The notes under the pieces: generated by a model
Told to the model about the DNA's origin: nothing
Database searches by the model: none
Seen by the model: only the letters and a program-made list of their open reading frames with translations
Made by a program: the position numbers and the translations under genes
Assembly: GCF_018219815.1 (NCBI RefSeq)
Contig: NZ_JADMKU010000004.1
Span: forward strand, 62,001 to 126,000
Direction: 5' to 3'
Origin: Thalassovita aquimarina
GTDB taxonomy: Bacteria; Pseudomonadota; Alphaproteobacteria; Rhodobacterales; Rhodobacteraceae
Length of the DNA: 64,000 nt
Part shown: positions 35,055-44,724 of the stretch, piece after piece
Layout of the letters: the number at the start of each line of letters is the position of its first letter
Position numbering within the stretch: the first letter of the stretch is position 1

Positions 35055-35819
35055 TCACCTCCACGTCTTGCGCCGTTTCCAGCGTTTCTGCCCGCGTTGG
35101 GTTTCTTCCTGCCGGCCGAGGTAGAATTCCTGGATGTCATCGCTGGCGCGCAGTTCCTCGCAACTGCCCGCCATCACGATCCGGCCCATTTCCAGCACGT
35201 ACCCCTTATGCGCCGTGTGCAGCGCCACGTTGGCGTTCTGTTCCACCAGAAGCATGGTCACGCCCTGTTCGGTATTCAGCCGCTTGATGATGGCGAAAAT
35301 TTCCTGCGTCAGCAGCGGCGACAGGCCCAGCGAGGGTTCGTCCAGCAGCATCAACTTGGGCCGCGCCATCAGCCCCCGGCCGATGGCCAGCATCTGCTGC
35401 TGCCCGCCCGACAGGAACCCGGCCGACTGGGCGCGGCGTTCCTTCAGGATCGGGAAATAGCTGTAGACCATGTCGATATCGTCGCGAATATCGGCGCCGC
35501 GGCGGGTATAGGCACCCATGCGCAGGTTTTCCTCGATCGTCAGGTAGGGGAACACCTCGCGCCCTTCGGGCACATGGGCCAGGCCCATCGCGACGATCTT
35601 GTCCGGCTCCATCCCGTCGATCCGCACCCCGTTGAAATCGATGCTGCCCTTTTCGGGGTCCATCAGGCCGGAAATGGTTTTCATCAGCGTCGTCTTGCCC
35701 GCGCCATTGGCGCCGAGGATGGTGACGATTTCGCCCTGCTCCACCGTCAGCGACACCCCGCGCAATGCCATGATCGCGCCGTAGAAGGTTTCCACATTTC
35801 GGATGTCCAGAACGCTCAT
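35055..35819 (-). CDS. ABC transporter ATP-binding protein, LivF type
   Basis: The protein has 254 residues. Walker A GANGAGKTT is at residues 34-42, the signature is FLSGGQQQMLAIGRGLM and Walker B is LMLLDEPSLGLSP. It is one of the two ATPases of the branched-chain-type importer. Its ATG overlaps the stop of the LivG-type gene (ATGA at 35816-35819). The C-terminus is longer than usual and very basic (EETQRGQKRWKRRKTWR). Confidence 0.92.
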   Translation of the reverse strand: MSVLDIRNVETFYGAIMALRGVSLTVEQGEIVTILGANGAGKTTLMKTISGLMDPEKGSIDFNGVRIDGMEPDKIVAMGLAHVPEGREVFPYLTIEENLRMGAYTRRGADIRDDIDMVYSYFPILKERRAQSAGFLSGGQQQMLAIGRGLMARPKLMLLDEPSLGLSPLLTQEIFAIIKRLNTEQGVTMLLVEQNANVALHTAHKGYVLEMGRIVMAGSCEELRASDDIQEFYLGRQEETQRGQKRWKRRKTWR

Positions 35820-36586
35820 GCATCCACCTCCGTCCCCAGATAGGCGGCCTGCACCTGCTTATCGGCCTGCACTTCGGCGGGTGTGCCCATCGCCAGGGAT
35901 TCGCCATTGGCCACCGCCAGAACCCGGTCGCTGACCTGGTTCACAAGGCTCATGTCATGTTCGACCATCAGCACGGTCAGCCCCATGTCGCGGCGCATGT
36001 CCTCGACCCAGTAGGCGACGTCCTGGCTTTCCTCCACCGACAGGCCGGAGGCCGGTTCGTCCAAGAGGATCATCTTCGGCCCCATCGCCAGCGCGCGGCC
36101 AATCTCGACCACCTTGCGCACACCGTAAGGCAGGCCGGCGATCAGCTTGTCGCGATAGGCTTCGAGTTCGAGGAACTCGATCACCTCCTCGACCTTCTGT
36201 CGATGCCCACGCTCGGCCCGGCGCACCTTGGGCAGGAACAGCGTGTCCTGCACCCAGTTGGTGGACCGGTGCGTGTGGCGCCCCATCAGCAGGTTGTCGA
36301 GAACGGTGGAATGATCGAACAGTTCGATATTCTGATAGGTCCGCGCGATGCCCAAGGGCGCGATCTGGTGCGCCGACAGGTGGGTGATGTCCTGCCCATC
36401 GAAGCGGATGGTGCCGCGCGTCGGTTTGTAGAAGCGCGAAATCAGGTTGAAGATGGTCGATTTCCCGGCCCCGTTCGGACCGATGATGGAAAACACCTCG
36501 CCCGCCTCGACGCTGAAGGACACGCCGTCGACCGCCTTCACCCCGCCGAAATGGATGGCAAGGTCTTCGACTTGCAAAAGGCTCAT
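35816..36586 (-). CDS. ABC transporter ATP-binding protein, LivG type
   Basis: The protein has 256 residues. Walker A GPNGAGKST is at about residues 37-45. A LivG-type insertion follows, then the signature-like segment LPYGVRKVVEIGRALAMGPK, the usual LivG variant, and Walker B MILLDEPASGLS. It forms an ATPase pair with the LivF-type protein. It is coupled on both sides by ATGA overlaps. Confidence 0.92.
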   Translation of the reverse strand: MSLLQVEDLAIHFGGVKAVDGVSFSVEAGEVFSIIGPNGAGKSTIFNLISRFYKPTRGTIRFDGQDITHLSAHQIAPLGIARTYQNIELFDHSTVLDNLLMGRHTHRSTNWVQDTLFLPKVRRAERGHRQKVEEVIEFLELEAYRDKLIAGLPYGVRKVVEIGRALAMGPKMILLDEPASGLSVEESQDVAYWVEDMRRDMGLTVLMVEHDMSLVNQVSDRVLAVANGESLAMGTPAEVQADKQVQAAYLGTEVDA

Positions 36587-37680
36587 CGCATCCTCTCCGT
36601 CTTCAGGTATGATTTCTGGCGGCGGAACATGTCGCGCCGGGCCAGCGGGAACAGTTGGAACCAGACCCGGGTTTTCAGCCAGCGGCCATAAAGCCCGGCC
36701 GGTTCGTAGATGATGAAGCCCACCAGGATGGCCGAGAAGATCAGCGTATCGAGACCGGGGACCGAGCCAAGGTCGATCCCGGTGGTGCTGTTCAGCCCGT
36801 CGCGCAAGATCGCGATCAGCTGCGGCACGGCGGTGATCAAGATGGCACCGAAAAACGCCCCCTGGATGAAACCAAGCCCGCCAATCGTCACCACCAGAAG
36901 CAGGTTGATCGAGATGAAGATCGAGAACAGTTCGTAATTGAAGAAGCTGATGTAGTGCCCCATCAGCGCCCCGGCCAACCCCGTCATCGCGCAGCTGAGG
37001 CCGAAGGCCAGCGCCCGGGTGCGGGTCACGTTGATGCCAAGCGCCCGCGCCGACACCTCGCTGTCACGCACCGCCAGGAAACTGCGCCCGGTCGGGCTGC
37101 GCAGCAGGTTGGCATAGGCCCAGGTGATCCCCACCACGCAGGCCAGGCACAGCCAGTAGAAATTGTTCAGGCTGGCGTATCGGTCGAAATCCACCCCGGC
37201 GATGGTGATCGAAGGGGCAAAGATGCCCCCCACCCCGCCGGTGATCGGCTCCATGATGATGATCATCTCCTCCACGATGACGAACAGCGCCAGCGTGGCG
37301 ATGGCCAGATAGATGCCCGACATCCGCACCGCCGGGATCGCCACCAGCGCCCCGAACAGCCCCGCCGTCAATCCCGCCAGCGGGAAGGCGACGATCCACG
37401 GCACGCCCACATTCATCAACGCCGCGTCGGTATAGGCCCCGATCGCCATGAAGGCCGCGTGGCCAAGGCTGACCTGCCCGGTATGGCCGACCAGCACCAT
37501 CAACCCCATCCCCGCCAGCGACCAGATCAGCGTATTGGTCGCCTCGGCCAGGTAATATTCCCCCACCAGAAAGGGCAGCACCGCCATCACCGCAACCAGC
37601 GCTATGATCTTGCCGCGGTCCCACCAGTCTTCGTGCAGATCGATATCGTTGTCGTAGCTTGTCTTGAAAATCACTCTCAT
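36583..37680 (-). CDS. ABC transporter permease, LivM type
   Basis: The protein has 365 residues from the ATG at 37680 (AGAAGG upstream), with a hydrophilic N-terminus (IFKTSYDNDIDLHEDWWDRG) and then eight to ten membrane spans. LivM landmarks are LVGHTGQVSLGHAAFMAIGAY and RDSEVSARALGINVTRTRALAFGLS, the ATPase contact. It begins 4 nt after the end of the LivH-type gene. The substrate is not determined by the permease sequence. Confidence 0.92.
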   Translation of the reverse strand: MRVIFKTSYDNDIDLHEDWWDRGKIIALVAVMAVLPFLVGEYYLAEATNTLIWSLAGMGLMVLVGHTGQVSLGHAAFMAIGAYTDAALMNVGVPWIVAFPLAGLTAGLFGALVAIPAVRMSGIYLAIATLALFVIVEEMIIIMEPITGGVGGIFAPSITIAGVDFDRYASLNNFYWLCLACVVGITWAYANLLRSPTGRSFLAVRDSEVSARALGINVTRTRALAFGLSCAMTGLAGALMGHYISFFNYELFSIFISINLLLVVTIGGLGFIQGAFFGAILITAVPQLIAILRDGLNSTTGIDLGSVPGLDTLIFSAILVGFIIYEPAGLYGRWLKTRVWFQLFPLARRDMFRRQKSYLKTERMR

Positions 37681-37684
37681 CGGC

Positions 37685-38560
37685 TCAGACCTTCTTTGCG
37701 TAGATCTGGGCGAAAAGCCCATTGGGACGGGTGATCAGCACCGCAAGCATGATGATGTAGGGGCTCATCTGGCTGATGCCGCTGGGCAGGTAACGCGCCG
37801 CGACGGGTTCGACCACGCCGATCAGGATTCCGCCCAGAAGCGCGCCGGGCAGGCTGCCGAATCCGCCGATCACGGCTGCGGCGAAGGCCTTGATCCCCAG
37901 CAACCCGATATTAGGATCGATCGCCCCATTTGAGGCATAAAGCACCCCCGCGATGGTCGACACCGCGCCGGAAAGCGCCCAGATCGTCGAATTGATCCGC
38001 CGCACCGGCACGCCCACGATATAGGCCGCCATCTGGTTCTGCGACGCGGCCTGCGCCGCCAGCCCGATCCGCGTGTACTGGAAAAACAGCCACAACCCAA
38101 TCGTCAGAAGCGCGGTCACGATGATGGTGACGAGATCCTCGTAACCGATGATGACGCCGCCGAATTGCAGGCTGCGCCCGGCAAACGGGGTTTCCAGCAC
38201 CAGCGGCGTGAAGCCCCAGATCGCGCCTGCGGCGAAGCGGAACACGAACCCCATCGCGATGGTCAGTATGACAAGCGCGAATTGCGGCTGACCGAAAATC
38301 TGCCGCACCACGAAGCGGTCGACGCCATAGCCGACCCCGCCCATGATCGCGGCCGCCAGTATGACACCCGGTATGAATGGCAGCGCCGAATAGTCCGAAT
38401 TCACAAGGCCAAGCGCAACGAAGGCGCCCAGCATCATCATGTCGCCCTGGGCGAAGTTCACCCCTTCGGTGGCCTTGTAGATCAGCACGAAACCAAGCGC
38501 GACCAACCCATAGACGCACCCGGTGGCGATCCCACCGATTACCAGCTGAATCAGTTCCAT
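37685..38560 (-). CDS. ABC transporter permease, LivH type
   Basis: The protein has 291 residues and is the first gene of the minus-strand transporter unit. Family blocks GIATGCVYGLVALGFVLIYKAT and VNFAQGDMMMLGAFVALGL are at the N-terminus, and the coupling loop is GLAAQAASQNQMAAYIVGVPV. It has about eight membrane spans. The 204-nt region upstream is shared with the divergent TetR gene and holds overlapping promoters and an operator-like repeat. Confidence 0.92.
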   Translation of the reverse strand: MELIQLVIGGIATGCVYGLVALGFVLIYKATEGVNFAQGDMMMLGAFVALGLVNSDYSALPFIPGVILAAAIMGGVGYGVDRFVVRQIFGQPQFALVILTIAMGFVFRFAAGAIWGFTPLVLETPFAGRSLQFGGVIIGYEDLVTIIVTALLTIGLWLFFQYTRIGLAAQAASQNQMAAYIVGVPVRRINSTIWALSGAVSTIAGVLYASNGAIDPNIGLLGIKAFAAAVIGGFGSLPGALLGGILIGVVEPVAARYLPSGISQMSPYIIMLAVLITRPNGLFAQIYAKKV

Positions 38561-38707
38561 CCGATCCCCTTCCCCGTCGCAGCTCCGGCGGCCGCCTTAA
38601 CGAAAAGGGCGTTTGACACATTGCCCCGCATGCGCGGGATTGGGGCCGTCCGGGCCCCGGCGCAGTTCGCATCCATGCCGTCTCCTCCCTTGACCGAATG
38701 AACGCTG

Positions 38708-38745
38708 TTGACATTATCTAAACACGGGTGTTCAATTTCTGTCAA
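38708..38745. promoter_or_regulatory. Overlapping divergent promoters with TetR-type operator
   Basis: Plus-strand TTGACA (38708-38713) and minus-strand TTGACA (38745-38740) face each other. Between them lies TAAACA-CGGG-TGTTCA (38719-38734), an imperfect 16-bp palindrome. Candidate -10 boxes are TTCAAT (plus, 38731-38736) and TTTAGA (minus, 38722-38717), each 17 bp from its -35. A repressor on the palindrome would block both the transporter unit and the tetR-thiolase unit. Confidence 0.6.
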
Positions 38746-38764
38746 CTTCAATGATTGATCCCCG

Positions 38765-39415
38765 ATGAAAAACGTCAAATCCCGCATCATCCACGCCGCC
38801 ATGCGGCTGTTTGCCGAACAGGGCACCATGCAGATCGCCATCAGCGACCTGGCGAAAGAGGCCGGACTGTCGCGCGGCACGATCTACAACAACCTGGAAA
38901 ATCCCGACGAATTGTTCCGCATCACCTGCGGGATGCTTTTTCAGGAATTGCGCGACAGCATCCGATCGCTTTCGAACGCGGATGAAGATCCCGCGCTCAG
39001 CATTGCCACGCTCATGCGCCAGTTGATCAGGCGGGTGCATGATGAACCCGATTGGGGCCGGTTTATCGCGCTCTTCGCGATGACCGAACCGCAGCTTGGC
39101 AAGATATGGGCGCTGGAACCGGCCGACATCCTGCTCAGGGGGCAAAGAAGCGGCCGTTTCGATTTCCCGCGTGACCAGATTCATTCGATCACGACGCTTG
39201 GCGGCGGCGCGATGATGGGATCGATTTCGCAGGTGCTGCAAGGGACAGTGACTTGGCGCAAGTCCAGTTCCGAAATCGCGGAACTATATCTGCGAGCGAT
39301 GGGAATCGGCCGGCGCGAAGCGCGCCGCCTGGCATCCGTGGATTTCGACCCGCTGCCGCGACTGGATTTTTCAGACGTGGCGCAAGGTCTTGCACGGCCG
39401 GAAGCAACGGCCTGA
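38765..39415 (+). CDS. TetR/AcrR-family transcriptional regulator
   Basis: The protein has 216 residues. The N-terminal helix-turn-helix is typical: SRIIHAAMRLFAEQG, then AISDLAKEAGLSRGTIYNNLEN. The C-terminal ligand domain is not specific enough to name the effector, but an acyl-CoA is likely because the gene lies between a CoA-ligase/transporter unit and a beta-oxidation unit. The thiolase gene follows after 29 nt and may be co-transcribed. A matching palindrome lies in the promoter region just upstream. Confidence 0.9.
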   Translation: MKNVKSRIIHAAMRLFAEQGTMQIAISDLAKEAGLSRGTIYNNLENPDELFRITCGMLFQELRDSIRSLSNADEDPALSIATLMRQLIRRVHDEPDWGRFIALFAMTEPQLGKIWALEPADILLRGQRSGRFDFPRDQIHSITTLGGGAMMGSISQVLQGTVTWRKSSSEIAELYLRAMGIGRREARRLASVDFDPLPRLDFSDVAQGLARPEATA

Positions 39416-39444
39416 TCTAACTAGGTTTTTGGGAGGAGAACCCG

Positions 39445-40653
39445 ATGGCGGAAACCGCTTACATATACGATGCAATCAGAACCCCCCGGTCAAAGGGCAA
39501 GGCCGATGGTTCCCTGAACGAGGTAAAACCGATCAACCTCGTCACCACGCTGCTGGATGAAATGCAGCAGCGTCATGATCTGGATACGTCGCGCGTCGAC
39601 GACGTGATGCTGGGCTGCGTGTCGCCGGTCATGGAACAGGGCGCGGTGCTGCCCAAGGTCGCGCTGCAGAAGGCCGGATGGGCCGAAAACGTGCCCGGCG
39701 CGCAGGTCAACCGGTTCTGCGCCAGCGGGTTGGACACCTTCAACACCGCCGCCGCCAAGATCGCCAGCGGCTGGGAAGACGTGGTCTGCGCCGGCGGCTA
39801 TGAAAGCATGAGCCGGGTGCCGATGGGCGCCGATGGCGGGCCGTTCGCCGAAGACCCCGAAACCTCGATCCAGACCGGATTCGTGCCGCAGGGCATCGGC
39901 GCCGACCTGATCGCCACCATCGAAGGCTGGACCCGCGACGATGTCGACGCCTTCGCTGTAGAATCGCAGAAACGCGCCGCCCATGCCCGCGACAGCGGCT
40001 GGTTCGACCGCTCGGTTGTGCCGGTACGCGACGAAAACGGCGTGGTGATCCTCGAAAAGGACGATTTCATCAAGCCGGGCACCGACATGCAGAAACTGGC
40101 GGCGCTAAAACCCAGCTTCGCCATCCCCGGCCAGATGGGTTTCGACGCGGTCGCGCTGGCGAAATACACCGACGTGGAACGGATCGACCATGTCCATACC
40201 CCCGGCAATTCGTCGGGCATCGTCGACGGTGCATCGCTGATCTTGCTGGGCAACGAACGGGCAGGCAAGGACCTGGGCCTGACCCCGCGCGGCCGGGTCG
40301 TGTCGATCGCGCTGACCGCGACCGATCCTACCATCATGCTGACCGGCCCCGGCCCCGCGTCAAAAAAGGCGCTGGCCAAGGCCAGCCTGACCATCGACGA
40401 CATCGACCTGGTGGAAATCAACGAAGCCTTCGCGAGCGTCGCGTTGCGGCTGCAGCGCGATCTCGACGTGCCGGACGAGAAACTGAACGTGGTGGGCGGC
40501 GCCATCGCCATGGGCCACCCGCTGGGCGCGACCGGCGGTTGCCTTGTCTCGACCATGCTGGACGAACTGGAACGGCGAAACCAGAAACGCGCGCTGATCT
40601 GCATGTGCGTCGGCGGCGGCATGGGTATCGCCAGCATCATCGAACGGGTCTGA
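39445..40653 (+). CDS. Acetyl-CoA C-acyltransferase (thiolase)
   Basis: The protein has 402 residues. It cleaves 3-oxoacyl-CoA with CoA in the last step of a beta-oxidation turn. The nucleophile is Cys92 in [11 protein letters not shown]. The second and third catalytic blocks are [15 protein letters not shown] (His) and [11 protein letters not shown] (Cys). Length and pattern fit the FadA/AtoB family. The ribosome site is strong (GGGAGGAG). It is the first structural gene of a five-gene unit. Confidence 0.94.
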   Translation: MAETAYIYDAIRTPRSKGKADGSLNEVKPINLVTTLLDEMQQRHDLDTSRVDDVMLGCVSPVMEQGAVLPKVALQKAGWAENVPGAQVNRFCASGLDTFNTAAAKIASGWEDVVCAGGYESMSRVPMGADGGPFAEDPETSIQTGFVPQGIGADLIATIEGWTRDDVDAFAVESQKRAAHARDSGWFDRSVVPVRDENGVVILEKDDFIKPGTDMQKLAALKPSFAIPGQMGFDAVALAKYTDVERIDHVHTPGNSSGIVDGASLILLGNERAGKDLGLTPRGRVVSIALTATDPTIMLTGPGPASKKALAKASLTIDDIDLVEINEAFASVALRLQRDLDVPDEKLNVVGGAIAMGHPLGATGGCLVSTMLDELERRNQKRALICMCVGGGMGIASIIERV

Positions 40654-40664
40654 GGGGGACGGAC

Positions 40665-42812
40665 ATGACTGATTTCATTTACGAAAAAGATGCCGACGGC
40701 ATCGTGATCGTCACCATGGACATGCAGGGCCAGTCGGCCAACACGATGAACGAACGCTACGTGCCCGGCATGGACGAGGTTCTAACCAAGCTGCGGGCCG
40801 AAGACGACCTGAAAGGCGTCGTCTTCGCCTCGGCCAAGAAAACCTTCTTCGCGGGCGGCGATCTCCGCCTGATCCTCGGGATCGAAAAGGCGGACGCCGA
40901 GACGTTCCATTACATCGAGGAAAACAAGCGCCCCTATCGCGAGCTAGAACAGCTGCCCGTACCGGTCGTGGCGGCGATCAACGGCGCGGCCCTGGGTGGC
41001 GGGTACGAACTGTGCCTGGCCTGCAACCACCGCATCATCGCCGATGTGAAGGGCGCCGTTGTCGGCCTGCCCGAGGTGACGCTGGGCCTGCTGCCCGGTG
41101 CCGGTGGCGTGGTGCGGCTGACCAAGCTGCTGGGCCTTGAAAGGGCACTGCCCCACCTGACCGAGGGCAAGCCGGTGAAACCGGCCAAAGCGCTGAGCGA
41201 AGGCATGGTCGATGCCGTGGTGGACAGCACCGACGACCTGATCCCCGCCGCCAAGGCCTGGATCAAGGCCAATCCCGACGCCCATACGCAACCGTGGGAT
41301 CAGAGGGGTTTCCGCTATCCGGGCGGCGACGCATTGCACCCCAAGGTGCGGCAGGTCGCGGTGGCCGCGCCTGCGGTGCTGTATCAGAAAACCCGTGGCC
41401 TGCTGCCCGCGCCTGCCAAGATCCTCGACATCGCGGTGAATTCAATGCGGATGGGGTACGACGCGGCGCTGCGCAACGAAAGCCGGGGCATCTGCGCGCT
41501 TGCCGTCACGCCGGAATGCAAGGCGGCGATCACCACCTTCTTCTTCGGCATGCAGGCGATCAAGGGCGGCAAGGTCCGCCCCGAGGGCGATCATTGGCGG
41601 GCCTCGTCCGCCGCCATCCTCGGCGCCGGCATGATGGGCAGCGGCATCGCCTGGGCCCATGCCAATGCGGGCCTGCCCTCGGTGCTGAAGGACATGGAGA
41701 TGGACAATGCCGAGAAGGGCAAATCCTACACCGCGATGCTGGCCGACAAGCGGATCAAGCGCGGCCGGATGGATGAGGCCAGGAAGAACGCTCTGCTCGA
41801 CCTGATCACCCCGGCGACCGAGGACAGTGCGTTCGAGGACACCGACCTGATCATCGAGGCGGTATTCGAGGACATCGCCCTGAAGGAAAAGGTCATCCCC
41901 GAGACCTTCAAGATGCTGGGCGAAAACGGCATTTACGGCTCGAACACCTCGACCCTGCCGATCTCGATCCTCGCCGAATCCTGCCCCGACCCGAGCCGCT
42001 TCATCGGGCTGCATTTCTTCAGCCCGGTGGACAAGATGAAGGTGGTCGAAATCATACTCGGCGAAAAAACCAGCGAGGAAACGCTGCGCAAGGCCTACGA
42101 TTACGTGCAGCAGATCGGCTACATGCCCATCGTGGTCAATGACAGCCGCGGGTTCTTCACCTCCCGCGTGTTCGGCACCTATCTGGATGAAGGCATTTCG
42201 CTGATGGTCGACGGCATGAACCCGGTGGCGGTGGAACGCGCCGGGTGGCTGGCGGGGATGCCCGTCGGCCCCTTGGCCGTGCATGACGAAGTGTCGCTGG
42301 TGCTGAGTCAGAAGGTCGCCAACACGCACAAGGCTCTCGACGAACGGCTGCATGTCGACAGCGGCTTCGGCAAGCACAACACCGCGTCGAAAACCGTCTG
42401 CGACGCGATGATCGAACAGGGACGCGGCGGGCGGCATTACGGCGGCGGGTTCTACGAATACGCCGCCGACGGGTCGAAAGCGCTGTGGTCCGGGCTGGAT
42501 CAGTTCGCCAAGGGCAATGCGGACATAGATGTGCAGGACGCCATCGACCGGCTGCTCTATCGCCAGGCAATCGAAACCCTGCGCTGCCTGAATGAAGGCG
42601 TGCTGAGGACCGAGGTCGAGGCCAACCTGGGCGGCATCTTCGCCATCGGATTTCCGGCCCATACCGGCGGCGCCATCCAGTTCATCCGGGGCATCGGCAT
42701 CGATGCCTTCGCCGCCCGCGCGGCGGAACTGGTCGACCGCTACGGCGAACGCTTCGCGCTTGATGCCGACGCATTTGACATCCTGCGCGGCAAACAGGCC
42801 GTGGCGGCATGA
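40665..42812 (+). CDS. Bifunctional enoyl-CoA hydratase / 3-hydroxyacyl-CoA dehydrogenase (FadB-like)
   Basis: The protein has 715 residues from the ATG at 40665 (GAGGGGGA upstream). The N-terminal crotonase domain (residues 1-190) has the oxyanion region SAKKTFFAGGDLRL and NGAALGGGYELCLACNHRI, and ends with VTLGLLPGAGGVVRLTKLLG. The central NAD domain begins AAILGAGMMGSGIAWAHANAG at about 323, followed by the dehydrogenase C-terminal domains with GLHFFSPVDKMKVVEII. It hydrates the enoyl-CoA and oxidises the 3-hydroxyacyl-CoA. It starts 11 nt after the thiolase gene and overlaps the racemase gene by ATGA. Confidence 0.94.
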   Translation: MTDFIYEKDADGIVIVTMDMQGQSANTMNERYVPGMDEVLTKLRAEDDLKGVVFASAKKTFFAGGDLRLILGIEKADAETFHYIEENKRPYRELEQLPVPVVAAINGAALGGGYELCLACNHRIIADVKGAVVGLPEVTLGLLPGAGGVVRLTKLLGLERALPHLTEGKPVKPAKALSEGMVDAVVDSTDDLIPAAKAWIKANPDAHTQPWDQRGFRYPGGDALHPKVRQVAVAAPAVLYQKTRGLLPAPAKILDIAVNSMRMGYDAALRNESRGICALAVTPECKAAITTFFFGMQAIKGGKVRPEGDHWRASSAAILGAGMMGSGIAWAHANAGLPSVLKDMEMDNAEKGKSYTAMLADKRIKRGRMDEARKNALLDLITPATEDSAFEDTDLIIEAVFEDIALKEKVIPETFKMLGENGIYGSNTSTLPISILAESCPDPSRFIGLHFFSPVDKMKVVEIILGEKTSEETLRKAYDYVQQIGYMPIVVNDSRGFFTSRVFGTYLDEGISLMVDGMNPVAVERAGWLAGMPVGPLAVHDEVSLVLSQKVANTHKALDERLHVDSGFGKHNTASKTVCDAMIEQGRGGRHYGGGFYEYAADGSKALWSGLDQFAKGNADIDVQDAIDRLLYRQAIETLRCLNEGVLRTEVEANLGGIFAIGFPAHTGGAIQFIRGIGIDAFAARAAELVDRYGERFALDADAFDILRGKQAVAA

Positions 42813-43936
42813 GCGGACCTCTGAAGGGCATGGAGGTGGTCGAGATGGAAGGTCTCGGCCCCGCCCCCTTGGCCGGGCAGTTCCTGTCCGACCTGGGGGC
42901 CGAGGTGACGCTGATCACCCGCAAATCGGGCAAGCCCGACCCGACTGACATCAACAACCGGGGCAAGCGATCCGTCGCCCTGAACCTGAAGGCGCCGGAA
43001 GGGATCGAGGCCGCGCTGCGGCTGATCGAACGGGCCGATGTGCTGATCGAAGGCTTCCGACCCGGCGTGATGGAACGGATGGGGCTGGGGCCCGATACCT
43101 GCCAGACCCGCAATCCGGGGCTGGTCTATGGCCGCATGACCGGCTGGGGCCAGACCGGGCCGATGGCGCAGATGGCCGGGCATGACATCAACTACCTGGG
43201 CCTGACCGGGGTGCTGAACGCCATCGGCAAGAAGGATGAACCGCCTATCCCGCCACTCAATATCGCCGCCGATTACGCAGGCGGCACGATGTTCCTGCTT
43301 CTGGGCATCCTGTCGGCGCTGTTCGAACGGCAGTCGTCGGGCAAGGGGCAGGTGATCGACGCGGCGATGGTCGACGGCGCGCCGGCGCTGCTGGCGCTGG
43401 TCCATGCGATGATCGCGCGCGGCCGCTGGGGCGAGGAACGCGAAAGCAACTGGCTCGACGGCGGCGCACCGTTCTACCGGACCTATGAATGCGCCGACGG
43501 CAAATACGTCTCGGTCGGGCCGCTGGAGCCGCAATTCTTCTCCCAGCTGGTTGATCTGGGCGGATTGCCGGAGCATCACAAGGCGACCCAATATGACGAA
43601 ACGTCATGGGCGCAACGGCGCGAAAGCTATGCCAAACTGTTCAAGACGAAAACGCGCGACGAATGGACCGCGATCTTCGACGGCACCGACGCCTGTGTCG
43701 GCCCCGTGCTGAGCTGGAGCGAAGCCCCCGGGCACCCGCACATGCAGGCGCGCGGCGTCTTCACCGATGTGGGCGGCGTGACGCAGGTCACCCCGGCGCC
43801 GCGTTTCGACCGGACACCGCCGGGCCCGGTGGGCGCCCCGCCCGCCCCCGGCGCCGATACCGACAGCGTTCTGGCCGAACTGGGCTATGACGCCGACACC
43901 ATTGCCGGCCTCCGCGACAGCGGCGTGCTGACCTGA
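42809..43936 (+). CDS. Alpha-methylacyl-CoA racemase (CaiB/BaiF family)
   Basis: The protein has 375 residues. The family also contains CoA-transferases, but this one carries the racemase catalytic set known from AMACR/MCR: His125 in AGHDINYLGLTGVL, Asp155 in NIAADYAGG and Glu240 in VGPLEPQFF. These enzymes interconvert 2R- and 2S-methylacyl-CoA so that methyl-branched chains can enter beta-oxidation. The gene is coupled to the FadB-like gene by ATGA. This is the best clue that the pathway handles a methyl-branched acid such as an isoprenoid or sterol side chain. Confidence 0.87.
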   Translation: MSGPLKGMEVVEMEGLGPAPLAGQFLSDLGAEVTLITRKSGKPDPTDINNRGKRSVALNLKAPEGIEAALRLIERADVLIEGFRPGVMERMGLGPDTCQTRNPGLVYGRMTGWGQTGPMAQMAGHDINYLGLTGVLNAIGKKDEPPIPPLNIAADYAGGTMFLLLGILSALFERQSSGKGQVIDAAMVDGAPALLALVHAMIARGRWGEERESNWLDGGAPFYRTYECADGKYVSVGPLEPQFFSQLVDLGGLPEHHKATQYDETSWAQRRESYAKLFKTKTRDEWTAIFDGTDACVGPVLSWSEAPGHPHMQARGVFTDVGGVTQVTPAPRFDRTPPGPVGAPPAPGADTDSVLAELGYDADTIAGLRDSGVLT

Positions 43937-43946
43937 GGAGGAAAAG

Positions 43947-44717
43947 ATGAGCGACGTGATCCGCATCACCCGTGACGGGGCCATCGCCACCGTCACCCTG
44001 ACCCGCCCCGAGGCGTTCAACGCCATCAACGCCGACATGCGCAAGGCCCTGATCGACGCGGTGGCCGAAATCGACGCCGACGACGCCATCCGGGTGGTGA
44101 TCCTGAAGGGCGAAGGCCGCGGCTTCTGCGCCGGGGCCGACCTGAAAGGCGGGCTCGACCCCAAGGTCGACAACATGCTGGAAACCGAATACCGCCCGTC
44201 GCTGGAAGGCATCGCCAGGTCGCCGAAGATCTGGATCGCGCAGGTGCATGGATCGGCGGCCGGGATCGGGGCTGCCTATGCAATGAATTGCGACATGGTG
44301 GTGATGGCCGACAACGCTTCGCTCTACATGGCGTTCGCCGCGATTTCGCTGGTGCCAGATGGCGGCAACACCTGGCTGCTGCTGAAGGGCATGGGCTATC
44401 ACCGGGCGCTGCAGGCGATCATCGAAGGACAGAAGATCCCTGCCGCCGATTGCCTGCAATACGGTCTGGTGAACCAGGTCGTGCCCGAGGATCAGCTGGA
44501 AGCCGAATCCCGCGCCCTTGCCGACCGCATCGCCAGCGCCGCGCCGCTGGCGGCGCAGGCAGCGAAACGAATCCTGCGCACAGTCGGCGAAGGGTCGTTC
44601 GGCGAGGCGTTCAGCGCCGAGGCGCGCGAACAGCAGGCTTTGACCAAGTCAGACGATTTCCGCGAAGGCGTTCAAGCCTTCATCGAAAAACGCAAACCCG
44701 AATTCCAAGGCAAGTGA
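43947..44717 (+). CDS. Enoyl-CoA hydratase/isomerase, PaaG-like
   Basis: The protein has 256 residues with the crotonase fold. The oxyanion hole is GRGFCAGADLKGG, and GSAAGIGAAYAMNCDMVVMAD is the second part. In place of the two catalytic glutamates of hydratases there is SLVPDGGNTWLL, whose Asp matches the catalytic aspartate of PaaG-type isomerases, and the C-terminus also looks like PaaG (DDFREGVQAFIEKRKPEFQGK region). It may therefore move a double bond rather than add water. No other phenylacetate genes are nearby. Confidence 0.87.
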   Translation: MSDVIRITRDGAIATVTLTRPEAFNAINADMRKALIDAVAEIDADDAIRVVILKGEGRGFCAGADLKGGLDPKVDNMLETEYRPSLEGIARSPKIWIAQVHGSAAGIGAAYAMNCDMVVMADNASLYMAFAAISLVPDGGNTWLLLKGMGYHRALQAIIEGQKIPAADCLQYGLVNQVVPEDQLEAESRALADRIASAAPLAAQAAKRILRTVGEGSFGEAFSAEAREQQALTKSDDFREGVQAFIEKRKPEFQGK

Positions 44718-44724
44718 GATACCG

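Noticed and set aside
42809-43936. Calling the CaiB/BaiF protein a CoA-transferase
   Set aside because: The His, Asp and Glu set of alpha-methylacyl-CoA racemase is complete, which CoA-transferases of the family lack.
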